Positions 8,684-16,337 of a stretch of 64,000 nucleotides of DNA are shown here, one piece after another. Made by a program: the position numbers and the translations under genes. The notes below the pieces were generated by a model that saw only the letters and a program-made list of their open reading frames with translations, was not told the origin of the DNA and did no database searches. Numbering within the stretch: position 1 is the first letter of the stretch; each line of letters starts with the position of its first letter. Source of the DNA: UBA4416 sp964541155. GTDB taxonomy: Bacteria; Bacteroidota; Bacteroidia; B-17B0; Aurantibacillaceae. Location of the stretch: positions 1 to 64,000 of the forward strand of contig CAZIPC010000007.1 of NCBI GenBank assembly GCA_964541155.1. Direction: 5' to 3'.

Positions 8684-10006
8684 ATGGATAGGTTAAAAGA
8701 TAAGTTTCGCGAGAAAGCAGTGCCATTAGCGGCAGAGATTAAAGATATTATCAAAAATCATGGCGATTTAAAATTAGGAGAATATACTGTAGCTCAAGTA
8801 TACCAGGGGATGAAGGGGATGATAGGTATGGTTACAGAAACATCTAAGTTAGATGCGGAAGAGGGGATTCGTTTTAGAGGATATTCTATTCCAGAGTTAC
8901 GTAAACATTTACCTAAAGCACCTGGTGGTACAGAGCCATTGCCTGAAGGGATTTTTTATTTAATGTTAGTTGGAGAATTACCATCTCAAGAAGATGTAAC
9001 ATTTATTACTAACGAATGGCAAAAACGCAGTAATGTTCCTAAACATGTGTTTGATGTTATTGAAAAATTGCCTACAGATACTCATCCAATGACTCAATTT
9101 GTTATTGGTATTATGGCAATGCAAACAGAAAGTTTATTTGCAAAAGCATATGCTAAAGGAATCAATAAAAAAGATTATTGGGATTATGTGTATGAAGATT
9201 CAATGAATTTAATTGCACGTCTTCCTAGAATTGCTGCATATATTTATCGTCGTAAATACAAAGGTGGAGCTCACATAGAACCAGACCACAAATTAGACTG
9301 GGCAGCAAATTTTGCTCACATGTTAGGATATGAAGATTTTGATATGAAACGTTTAATGCGTTTGTATTTAACAATTCATGTTGATCATGAAGGAGGAAAC
9401 GTTTCAGCTCATACAACACATTTAGTAGGCTCGGCACTAAGCGACCCTTATCTGGCTTTTGCAGCAGGAATGAATGGTTTAGCTGGTCCTTTACATGGTT
9501 TAGCAAATCAAGAAGTATTAGGTTGGATAATGGAGCTAAAAGAAAATTTAGGTGGAGGATTGCCAACTAAAGAACAGATTGCAGAGTATATTAAGAAAAC
9601 GTTAGCAGAAGGAAAAGTAGTTCCAGGGTATGGCCATGCCGTATTACGTAAAACAGATCCTCGTTTTACAGCTCAACAAGATTTTTATAAAACATATATC
9701 AAACATGATAATATTTGCGAAATTGTTCAAATGGTTTATGAAGTAGCACCTCCAATTTTGGAATCAACAGGAAAAATTAAAAATCCTTGGCCAAATGTAG
9801 ATGCTCATTCAGGTGCTTTATTAGTTCATTATGGAATGCATGAATACGATTTTTATACAGTATTATTTGGAGTTTCTCGAGCGTTAGGAGTATTAGCTAG
9901 TTTAGTTTGGGACAGAGCTACAGGTTCGGCAATTGAAAGACCAAATTCAACGACTACTGATAACATAAAAGCTATTATTAAAAAAGCTCAAGAAATTAAA
10001 GCATAA
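8684..10006 (+). CDS. gltA: Citrate synthase, eukaryote-like (type I) form
   Basis: 440 residues. It condenses oxaloacetate and acetyl-CoA to citrate, opening the TCA cycle. Catalytic residues are in place: His271 in GPLHGLANQE, His318 in VPGYGHAVLRKTDPR, and Asp373 in NPWPNVDAHSG; pig citrate synthase uses H274, H320 and D375. Segments such as VPGYGHAVLRKTDPR, NPWPNVDAHSG and YTVLFGVSRALGVLA closely resemble the mitochondrial enzyme and differ from E. coli GltA, so this is the dimeric eukaryote-type form. It lacks an N-terminal NADH-binding domain, so NADH control of the E. coli kind is not expected. A TAAATTTG box lies at 8626-8633 but without a well-placed -33 element. A terminator follows. 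Confidence 0.95.
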   Translation: MDRLKDKFREKAVPLAAEIKDIIKNHGDLKLGEYTVAQVYQGMKGMIGMVTETSKLDAEEGIRFRGYSIPELRKHLPKAPGGTEPLPEGIFYLMLVGELPSQEDVTFITNEWQKRSNVPKHVFDVIEKLPTDTHPMTQFVIGIMAMQTESLFAKAYAKGINKKDYWDYVYEDSMNLIARLPRIAAYIYRRKYKGGAHIEPDHKLDWAANFAHMLGYEDFDMKRLMRLYLTIHVDHEGGNVSAHTTHLVGSALSDPYLAFAAGMNGLAGPLHGLANQEVLGWIMELKENLGGGLPTKEQIAEYIKKTLAEGKVVPGYGHAVLRKTDPRFTAQQDFYKTYIKHDNICEIVQMVYEVAPPILESTGKIKNPWPNVDAHSGALLVHYGMHEYDFYTVLFGVSRALGVLASLVWDRATGSAIERPNSTTTDNIKAIIKKAQEIKA

Positions 10007-10028
10007 TTTTAATATTTTAATAAATACT

Positions 10029-10058
10029 AAATCCCATCATAACAGATGGGATTTTTTT
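10029..10058 (+). terminator. Intrinsic terminator of citrate synthase
   Basis: ATCCCATC (10031-10038) pairs with GATGGGAT (10045-10052) and is followed by a T-run to 10058. Confidence 0.9.
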
Positions 10059-10118
10059 ATGTTATGAAGTTAAATCACAATTAATAATTATTATATTTAA
10101 TTGTTATTAATACCATAT

Positions 10119-11108
10119 ATGTTAAAATACGCACTTAAAATAGGCATCATTAGTGTAGTCATAATTTTAGTTATCCCTAAACAAAAATCTACTTCGTGGG
10201 GATTTTATGGACATCAACGCATTAATAGAATGGCTGTGTTTACATTACCTCCAGAGATGGTTGGTTTTTACAAAAAGCACATTGAATTTATAACTAATCA
10301 TGCCATAGATCCAGACAAAAGAAGATATGGAGTAGAAGGCGAAGCTCCTCGTCATTATATAGATATAGACCATTATGGAGAACATGCATTTGATACAGTA
10401 CCTAAATATTGGAAGCAAGCTGTTGCAAAATACACAGAAGACACATTAATGGCTTATGGTATTGTTCCATGGCAAATAGAAAAACATTACTATAAATTAT
10501 TAAATGCCTTTAAGGATGAAAATCTTGATAAAATATTGCATTATAGCGCTGATTTAGGTCATTATATTGCTGATGCCCATGTACCACTACATACTACAGA
10601 AAATTATAATGGACAATTAACTGGACAAAAAGGTATTCATGGATTTTGGGAAAGTAGAGTACCGGAATTATATGCTGATGATTACAATTATTTTGTTGGA
10701 AGAGCTAAGTTTATTGATTCTCCTATAAAATCAGCATGGCAAGTGGTGTATGATAGTCATTTAGCAGTAGATAGTGTTTTGAAATTTGAAGCCCTCCTAA
10801 ATAAAAAATTTCCAACAGATAGAAAATATACTTTTGAAAATAGAGGAAATGTGTTAATGAAAACATATTCAGTGGAATACACTCAGTGCTATAATAAAAT
10901 GATTGACGGACAAGTAGAGAGAAGAATGAGAGAAAGTATTATAATGGTAGGTAGTATGTGGTATACAGCATGGATAAATGCAGGAAAACCAGATTTAGAA
11001 AAATTAGGACAAAAAATGATTAGCGACTCTTTAAAAATAGCTATGCATAGAGAAGAAGAGTTATATTTACAACAAAAAATAAAAAACACTAAAGGACATG
11101 AAGATTAA
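10119..11108 (+). CDS. S1/P1 nuclease- or zinc phospholipase C-like hydrolase
   Basis: About 329 residues from ATG 10119; an upstream TTG at 10101 is possible but gives a worse signal peptide. A hydrophobic segment (first 20 or so residues) is followed by W-G-x-x-G-H (WGFYGHQRINRMAV), whose Trp and His are the trinuclear-zinc ligands of this fold. Later come HYIDIDHY and LGHYIADAHVPLHTTENYNG, the classic H-x3-D-x-H(x)PLH cluster. Together they describe the S1/P1 nuclease and phospholipase C superfamily, exported and zinc-dependent. Whether the substrate is nucleic acid or phospholipid cannot be told. DUF4920 follows 16 bases downstream, so they probably form a two-gene unit. Confidence 0.8.
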   Translation: MLKYALKIGIISVVIILVIPKQKSTSWGFYGHQRINRMAVFTLPPEMVGFYKKHIEFITNHAIDPDKRRYGVEGEAPRHYIDIDHYGEHAFDTVPKYWKQAVAKYTEDTLMAYGIVPWQIEKHYYKLLNAFKDENLDKILHYSADLGHYIADAHVPLHTTENYNGQLTGQKGIHGFWESRVPELYADDYNYFVGRAKFIDSPIKSAWQVVYDSHLAVDSVLKFEALLNKKFPTDRKYTFENRGNVLMKTYSVEYTQCYNKMIDGQVERRMRESIIMVGSMWYTAWINAGKPDLEKLGQKMISDSLKIAMHREEELYLQQKIKNTKGHED

Positions 11109-11124
11109 ATTAAATAAAATAACT

Positions 11125-11598
11125 ATGAAAAAAAGCGTAGTAACACTATCTTTTTTCTTATTTGCTCTAATTATCAATGCACAACCTCCATCAGGAAAAG
11201 CCAATATTGGAGATTATTATGGATTGAAGATTTCTACAGAAAATGCCATAGATATTAGTGAATTGCCCTCATTATTAAAATCAAAAGATACAATTACAAT
11301 AAAAATTAAAGCAAAGGCAGTGAGTTCTTGTTCTAGTAAGGGATGTTGGATGACACTTCATTTAGATAACGATAATACGGTATTTGTGAAAATGAAAGAT
11401 TATGAGTTTTTTGTTCCTATTACTATTGCTAATAAAAATGTAGTTTTAGAAGGAAAGGCTTTTATTAAAACAACTTCTGTTGAAGAACTTAAGCACTATG
11501 CAGAAGATGCTAATAAATCAAAGGAAGAGATAGAGGCTATTAAAGAACCTAAAAAAGAAATTAGATTTATGGCAAATGGAATAGTAGTAGTTAAATAG
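11125..11598 (+). CDS. DUF4920 family exported protein
   Basis: About 157 residues from ATG 11125, chosen over ATG 11098 because the second start gives a compact signal peptide (MKKSVVTLSFFLFALIINAQ) and avoids overlap with the preceding gene. The body holds the DUF4920 pattern: GDYYGLKI near the start, then VSSCSSKGCWMTL with paired Cys, and VVLEGKAF. The function of the family is not known to me. The two Cys could bind metal or form a disulfide; that is a guess. A hairpin terminator follows. Confidence 0.75.
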   Translation: MKKSVVTLSFFLFALIINAQPPSGKANIGDYYGLKISTENAIDISELPSLLKSKDTITIKIKAKAVSSCSSKGCWMTLHLDNDNTVFVKMKDYEFFVPITIANKNVVLEGKAFIKTTSVEELKHYAEDANKSKEEIEAIKEPKKEIRFMANGIVVVK

Positions 11599-11615
11599 TA
11601 TTTTATAGATGTAAT

Positions 11616-11643
11616 AAAAAGCCCGTGTATACACGGGCTTTTG
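11616..11643. terminator. Bidirectional intrinsic terminator
   Basis: AAAAGCCCGTGT and ACACGGGCTTTT form a 12-base-pair stem with a two-base centre, A-run on one side and T-run on the other. It serves DUF4920 (plus) and ssb (minus), whose stop codon is at 11648. Confidence 0.85.
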
Positions 11644-11647
11644 TATT

Positions 11648-11995
11648 TTATGTATTCGGATTCTTTTTATTGAAAATAATTATTTCTTGAATTTCAATAT
11701 CTGTAACATATCTTTTTATACCATCTTTATCTGTGTAATTATTATTTTTTAGTTTTCCTTCTATGGCAACTTCAGTGCCTTTCTCTAAATATTTTTCAAT
11801 AAAATCAGCATTATTCCCCCAGGCTGTTAAATTGTGCCATGTGGTTTCGGTTATTTTCTCACCTTTCAAATTTTTATAGGTTTCATTGGTTGCAATCACT
11901 AATTTGGCTAGTTTTTTACCTCCTTCTAAATTTTTAATTTCTGGTGTTGTACCTAAATTTCCAATTAATTGTACTCGATTTCTTAGCATGTTCAT
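11648..11995 (-). CDS. ssb: Single-stranded DNA-binding protein (short form)
   Basis: 115 residues made up almost wholly of the SSB OB fold: N-R-V-Q-L-I-G-N-L-G start, TTWHNLTAWGNNADF in the middle, and GTEVAIEGKL followed by an RYVTDIEIQEI strand. The usual disordered linker and acidic DDDIPF-like tip are missing; it ends FNKKNPNT, so it probably cannot recruit partners through that tip. Many Bacteroidota carry more than one SSB, and this could be the secondary copy. Either of two ATGs two codons apart could start it. A TACCTTTG box upstream (12071-12078) suggests its own promoter. Confidence 0.88.
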   Translation of the reverse strand: MNMLRNRVQLIGNLGTTPEIKNLEGGKKLAKLVIATNETYKNLKGEKITETTWHNLTAWGNNADFIEKYLEKGTEVAIEGKLKNNNYTDKDGIKRYVTDIEIQEIIIFNKKNPNT

Positions 11996-12044
11996 GTTAT
12001 TTATTTTTATAGTTTACAAATTATTAAATTTTCGAAATTAATAT

Positions 12045-12056
12045 TGAAGCGCTTCA
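12045..12056. promoter_or_regulatory. Perfect 12-base palindrome upstream of ssb
   Basis: TGAAGCGCTTCA lies about 50 bases upstream of the ssb start, downstream of the candidate -7 box, so within the likely 5' leader. It could be a repressor site or a chance palindrome. Confidence 0.35.
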
Positions 12057-12070
12057 TTGTTTCGACGATA

Positions 12071-12078
12071 CAAAGGTA
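12071..12078 (-). promoter_or_regulatory. Candidate -7 box of the ssb promoter
   Basis: On the minus strand this reads TACCTTTG, an exact TAnnTTTG match. No convincing -33 TTTG was found at the usual spacing, so support is partial. Confidence 0.4.
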
Positions 12079-12166
12079 AAGGCGAGTGAAATTAATAGTT
12101 GTATGATAAACGTTTAAATTCGAATATAATCAATTGTAGTCGTTTGTTGTCGATTTAAAACAATAC

Positions 12167-12200
12167 AAAAAAGCCTATTTAATTTTTTAAATAGGCTTTT
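12167..12200 (-). terminator. Intrinsic terminator, minus strand
   Basis: AAAAGCCTATTTAA and TTAAATAGGCTTTT form a 14-base-pair stem just beyond the DUF4199 stop; on the minus strand it ends in a T-run. Confidence 0.85.
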
Positions 12201-12208
12201 ACAATCTG

Positions 12209-12724
12209 TTATCTTAGTTTAGCTTTCATTGAAACAGCTGTAATTACAGAGGTTATAACGCCAAGAAATAAATTTTTAAATACAATACTTGTACACTCTT
12301 TAAATAAAGTTATTTGTTCAATTTCTTTTTGTATTAAACTAGGAATTTCAGCTTCTGTAATTTTTAGATTTCCATTTTTAATTTGAGCTTTTGCTAATTC
12401 AAATCCATAAGTTTGAATAAAATTAATTTTATAAGCTTTAAAATCTAAAGTAAAAAATATAGCTTGAAAAATCATGAGTAGGATTGTACTAAAAATAATA
12501 AATTTTAATCCCTCTTTCATGGCGTCTTTACCGCCAATGAGTCCATTATAAATTCTTTTTTTAGCAAAAATCATAGCGCTAACGCAAAATGGCACAATTA
12601 AAAGCCAACCAATAATGGTTACCTTGTTAATATGATTAATGTATCCTCCATAAAAAGTAATACATGTTGCAATAATTACGAGTGCGCTGTAAATAGCAGG
12701 AAAAATAAAATTTTTAGTAGTCAT
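12209..12724 (-). CDS. DUF4199-like integral membrane protein
   Basis: 171 residues with four predicted membrane segments: about residues 8-28, 37-54, 73-94 and a final one near 148-165. Between segments three and four lies a charged loop (KNGNLKITEAEIPSLIQKE). The arrangement and the basic tail fit the DUF4199 family common in Bacteroidota; the function is unknown. It starts two bases after the rho stop codon, so it is translated from the rho message and shares its terminator. No catalytic motif seen. Confidence 0.65.
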   Translation of the reverse strand: MTTKNFIFPAIYSALVIIATCITFYGGYINHINKVTIIGWLLIVPFCVSAMIFAKKRIYNGLIGGKDAMKEGLKFIIFSTILLMIFQAIFFTLDFKAYKINFIQTYGFELAKAQIKNGNLKITEAEIPSLIQKEIEQITLFKECTSIVFKNLFLGVITSVITAVSMKAKLR

Positions 12725-12726
12725 AA

Positions 12727-14448
12727 TTATCTATTCATTCCAATTAAAAACTCTTCATTTGATCGTGTTTTACTTAATTGATTAAGTAAAAATTCCATTG
12801 CTTCAACTGGATTCATATCGGATAAATGCTTTCTTAATACCCATAAACGTTGAAGTGTTTCTTTATCTAATAATAAATCATCTCTTCGTGTTGATGAAGA
12901 GGATAAATCAACAGCAGGGAAAATACGTCTATTAGCTATTTTTCTATCTAACTGTAATTCCATATTACCGGTTCCTTTAAATTCTTCAAAAATAACTTCA
13001 TCCATTTTAGAACCTGTTTCGGTTAAGGCTGTTGCAATAATGGTTAACGAACCTCCATTTTCTATTTTACGAGCAGCACCAAAAAAACGTTTAGGTTTTT
13101 GTAAAGCATTAGCTTCTACACCACCTGATAATACTTTTCCACTAGATGGGGCAACTGTATTATATGCTCTGGCCATACGCGTTATACTGTCTAATAAAAT
13201 TACAACATCGTGCCCGCACTCTACCATTCGTTTAGCTTTTTCTAAAACGATGTTTGCTATTTTTACATGTTTTTCGGCTGGTTCATCAAATGTAGATGAA
13301 ACAACTTCTGCTTTTACACTGCGCGCCATGTCAGTAACTTCTTCCGGACGTTCATCAATTAATAAAATAATTAAGTACACTTCTGGATGGTTATAAGCAA
13401 TAGCATTAGCAATATCCTTTAATAATACCGTTTTACCAGTTTTTGGTTGAGCTACAATTAAACCACGCTGTCCTTTTCCAATAGGTGCAAACATATCTAT
13501 AATACGTGTGCTATTGTTTTGCAGAGGGTGACCGGTTAATTTTAATTTTTCAGATGGGAATAAAGGTGTTAAATAGTCAAAAGGAACTCTATCTCTAATA
13601 TATGAAGGTTCACGACCATTAATTTCTTCTACTTTTACTAATGGAAAAAATTTCTCGCCATCTTTTGGTGGACGTATACCTCCTCTTACAACATCACCAG
13701 TTTTTAAACCAAATAATTTCACTTGTGATTGAGATACATAAATATCATCTGGCGAGCTTAAATAATTGTAATCCGAACTTCTTAAAAATCCATAACCGTC
13801 TGGCATCATTTCTAAAACCCCTTCACCAATGGCAATACCATCAAAATTATAATAAACTCGTTCTGGTTTTGGTTGAGGTTTTTGTTCAGGTTTAGCTTCA
13901 CTCATTTCCATTCCGTCTGGAGTTTGAGGTTTTTCTTCAGGTTCAATATTAATCGCTAGATCGTTATTAATAACCGGTTTTAATTCAGTAGCTGGCTCGG
14001 TTTTTACTTGATTATTATGATGTTGAGGTTTATGATTATGAACTGGCACTTTTCTGTGAGACTCTTCTCTTTTTTCAAATTTAGGTTTTTCGAAATTGCT
14101 TCTTTCTGTAGAATTATTTTCTACTTCTTTTGAATTTGTAAGAGCTTCAGATTTAATGTTTTCTGTTTCTATATGTTCTTTTAAAGTGGATTTTTCAACT
14201 TTTACAGATTCTTCAAGAGGTTTTTGAATTCTTGGTTTCTTTACTTTAGTTTCTGATGATTTTTCAGTTTCTTTTTTAGGAAATTGAGCTACTAATGTTT
14301 TTGCTAAATCACTATTTGAGGATTGTGCATCAATAATTTTCATTACCATATCTGGTTTTGTTAATCCTTTTGCATCTATACCAAATTGTTTACAAATGTC
14401 TTTCAACTGAGGCAAAGCTCGGCTAGTTAAATCTAATACTTCAAACAT
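12727..14448 (-). CDS. rho: Transcription termination factor Rho with long N-terminal disordered insert
   Basis: 573 residues against 419 in E. coli. The first 50 residues are the Rho N-terminal helical domain. About 150 residues rich in Lys, Glu, Pro, Asn and His follow, with no fold visible. The RNA-binding OB domain runs from about residue 200 (LEMMPDGYGFLRS). The ATPase domain has Walker A (QPKTGKTVLL near residue 335), Walker B (VVILLDSITRMARAYN) and the downstream GGVEANALQKPKRFFGAARK and NMELQLDRKIANRRIFPA signatures. It is a hexameric RNA-dependent helicase ending transcription. The insert resembles the disordered region of Bacteroides Rho reported to drive condensate formation. DUF4199 follows in the same message. 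Confidence 0.97.
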   Translation of the reverse strand: MFEVLDLTSRALPQLKDICKQFGIDAKGLTKPDMVMKIIDAQSSNSDLAKTLVAQFPKKETEKSSETKVKKPRIQKPLEESVKVEKSTLKEHIETENIKSEALTNSKEVENNSTERSNFEKPKFEKREESHRKVPVHNHKPQHHNNQVKTEPATELKPVINNDLAINIEPEEKPQTPDGMEMSEAKPEQKPQPKPERVYYNFDGIAIGEGVLEMMPDGYGFLRSSDYNYLSSPDDIYVSQSQVKLFGLKTGDVVRGGIRPPKDGEKFFPLVKVEEINGREPSYIRDRVPFDYLTPLFPSEKLKLTGHPLQNNSTRIIDMFAPIGKGQRGLIVAQPKTGKTVLLKDIANAIAYNHPEVYLIILLIDERPEEVTDMARSVKAEVVSSTFDEPAEKHVKIANIVLEKAKRMVECGHDVVILLDSITRMARAYNTVAPSSGKVLSGGVEANALQKPKRFFGAARKIENGGSLTIIATALTETGSKMDEVIFEEFKGTGNMELQLDRKIANRRIFPAVDLSSSSTRRDDLLLDKETLQRLWVLRKHLSDMNPVEAMEFLLNQLSKTRSNEEFLIGMNR

Positions 14449-14627
14449 AATTATGCTTAATATGGAAAATAATAATTAAAAAAGAGTTTTTTGTTATTTA
14501 AAAGTTTTGTGATTTTAGTGTTGTAAGAAAATACAATACTTTGTTACGATAGTACAAGTATATGAATTTATTTTATAATAAAAAATAATTTTTTGCACTT
14601 AAATAAGGCGCATTATATTAAAAAAAA

Positions 14628-14635
14628 TACCTTTG
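14628..14635 (+). promoter_or_regulatory. Candidate -7 box directly before pth
   Basis: TACCTTTG, an exact TAnnTTTG match, ends four bases before the pth ATG at 14640. If used, transcription would start at or next to the start codon. No -33 element at standard spacing was found. Confidence 0.4.
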
Positions 14636-14639
14636 CATA

Positions 14640-15206
14640 ATGAGTAAATTTTTAATAGTTGGGCTAGGTAACATAGGCAATGAATATGATAATACGCGTC
14701 ATAATATTGGATTTAGTGTATTAGATTATTTAGCAAAAGAACATGATTTAAAATTTAAATCGGATAGATTAGCAGATGTTACAGAATTTAAGTATAAAGG
14801 AAAACAATTAGTTTTAGTTAAGCCAACTACGTATATGAATTTAAGCGGTAAGGCAGTAAATTATTGGATGCAAACTGAAAAAATACCATTAGAAAATATT
14901 TTAGTAATTGTAGATGAATTAGCCCTACCATTTGGAAAAATAAGATTAGGACCAAAAGGAAGCGATGGAGGGCATAATGGATTAAAAAATATTCAAGAAA
15001 TATTAAATACAAACCAATACCCTAGACTAAGATTTGGAATTAGTAGCGAGTTTAATAAAGGTAGTCAAGTAAATTATGTTTTAGGGAAATGGAACGATGA
15101 AGAATTAAAAACGCTAAACGATAGAATAAAAATTGCTGCAGACGCTATTAAAGCCTTTGCTTTTATTGGCTTATCTAGGTGTATGAATGAATTTAATACT
15201 AAATAA
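14640..15206 (+). CDS. pth: Peptidyl-tRNA hydrolase
   Basis: 188 residues, normal for bacterial Pth. It frees tRNA from peptidyl-tRNAs dropped by the ribosome. Key residues are present: Asn11 (GLGNIG), catalytic His21 (NTRHNIGF), Asn in PTTYMNLSG, Asp in VDELALP, and GSDGGHNGLKNI. The common DELDLP motif reads DELALP here, a change outside the catalytic Asp. It stands alone on the plus strand between rho and tsaD and converges with tsaD over an 11-base gap with no hairpin. Confidence 0.96.
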   Translation: MSKFLIVGLGNIGNEYDNTRHNIGFSVLDYLAKEHDLKFKSDRLADVTEFKYKGKQLVLVKPTTYMNLSGKAVNYWMQTEKIPLENILVIVDELALPFGKIRLGPKGSDGGHNGLKNIQEILNTNQYPRLRFGISSEFNKGSQVNYVLGKWNDEELKTLNDRIKIAADAIKAFAFIGLSRCMNEFNTK

Positions 15207-15216
15207 TGAAATATAG

Positions 15217-16245
15217 TTAAATCGAATACCTAGCTAATGGAGTTACATCTAAAGTGCAAAATTCTTTGTTTAAAAACTTATAATATCCTGTAATAGCAAT
15301 CATGGCAGCATTATCGGTGCAAAATTCAAATTTAGGAATGTATGTGTTCCAGTTATGTTTTTTTCCCAATGCATCTAATTCTTTTCTTAATCCAGAGTTA
15401 GCAGACACGCCACCTGCTATAGCAATTTCTCTAATATTGGTTTCTTTACTAACAATCAATAAGTTTTTTAATAAATATTTTATTAAATGTGCCTGATATG
15501 AAGCACAAATGTCATTCAAATTTTCTTCAATAAAATTTGAATTGAGTTTTGTTTGTTCTTGTACAAAATATAAAAAAGCTGTTTTAACCCCACTAAAACT
15601 GTAATTATTGTTTTTGATTTTAGGCATTGGAAATTTATATTTTGATGGGTTACCTAACGAAGCATATTTATCTATTAAAGGTCCACCGGGATAAGGTAAT
15701 CCTAATATTTTAGCAGCTTTGTCAAACGCTTCTCCAACAGCATCATCTTCAGTTTCTGCTAATAATTGGAAATGTAAATGATTTGTAACTTTTACTATTT
15801 GGGTATGCCCACCACTAACCGTTAAGCACAAAAAAGGAAATTGTGGTTGATTCTTTTTTTCTTCTGAATCAATAATAAAATGTGCTAAAATATGTCCTTG
15901 CATATGATTTACTTCAATTAAAGGAATATTTAAAGCTAGTGCTAAAGATTTAGCAAAAGATAACCCAACTAGTAAGCTACCACTGAGGCCAGGACCTCTG
16001 GTAAAAGCAATAGCACTAATGTCTGATAAATTAATTTTTGCAGTTTTTAAAGCAGTATCTATAACAGGTACAATGTTTTTTTGATGATCTCTACTAGCTA
16101 ACTCAGGTATAACTCCTCCGTATTTTTGATGTACACTTTGGTTTGCTGTAATGTTTGATAACAATAAATCATTTTTAATAATAGCACATGAAGTGTCATC
16201 GCAGCTAGATTCTATCCCTAAAATAAAAATACCTTTATTATTCAT
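15217..16245 (-). CDS. tsaD: tRNA N6-threonylcarbamoyladenosine transferase
   Basis: 342 residues. It attaches the threonylcarbamoyl group to A37 of ANN-decoding tRNAs together with TsaB and TsaE, neither of which is in the window. The N terminus GIESSCDDTSCAI is the ASKHA signature; the metal ligands are His114 and His118 in NHMQGHILAH; AGGVSANSGLR is the second nucleotide-binding loop; and a conserved FCTDNAAMIA segment lies near the C terminus. It diverges from tamB across 92 bases. Confidence 0.97.
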   Translation of the reverse strand: MNNKGIFILGIESSCDDTSCAIIKNDLLLSNITANQSVHQKYGGVIPELASRDHQKNIVPVIDTALKTAKINLSDISAIAFTRGPGLSGSLLVGLSFAKSLALALNIPLIEVNHMQGHILAHFIIDSEEKKNQPQFPFLCLTVSGGHTQIVKVTNHLHFQLLAETEDDAVGEAFDKAAKILGLPYPGGPLIDKYASLGNPSKYKFPMPKIKNNNYSFSGVKTAFLYFVQEQTKLNSNFIEENLNDICASYQAHLIKYLLKNLLIVSKETNIREIAIAGGVSANSGLRKELDALGKKHNWNTYIPKFEFCTDNAAMIAITGYYKFLNKEFCTLDVTPLARYSI

Positions 16246-16337
16246 TAGTTTTAATTCGATTGTATTAATAGTTTGTAGTCAAAACTTAAGCTATATTAAC
16301 GTTTTAGGTTTAGGTTATTTCGTTATTTTTATACTCT

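Noticed and set aside
9225..9566. A 113-codon open frame on the minus strand inside citrate synthase
   Set aside because: It is antisense to a strongly conserved gene, has no recognisable domain and no upstream signals, so it is a shadow of the coding strand.
13040..13396. A 118-codon plus-strand frame opposite rho
   Set aside because: It mirrors the highly conserved Rho ATPase domain and has no features of its own.
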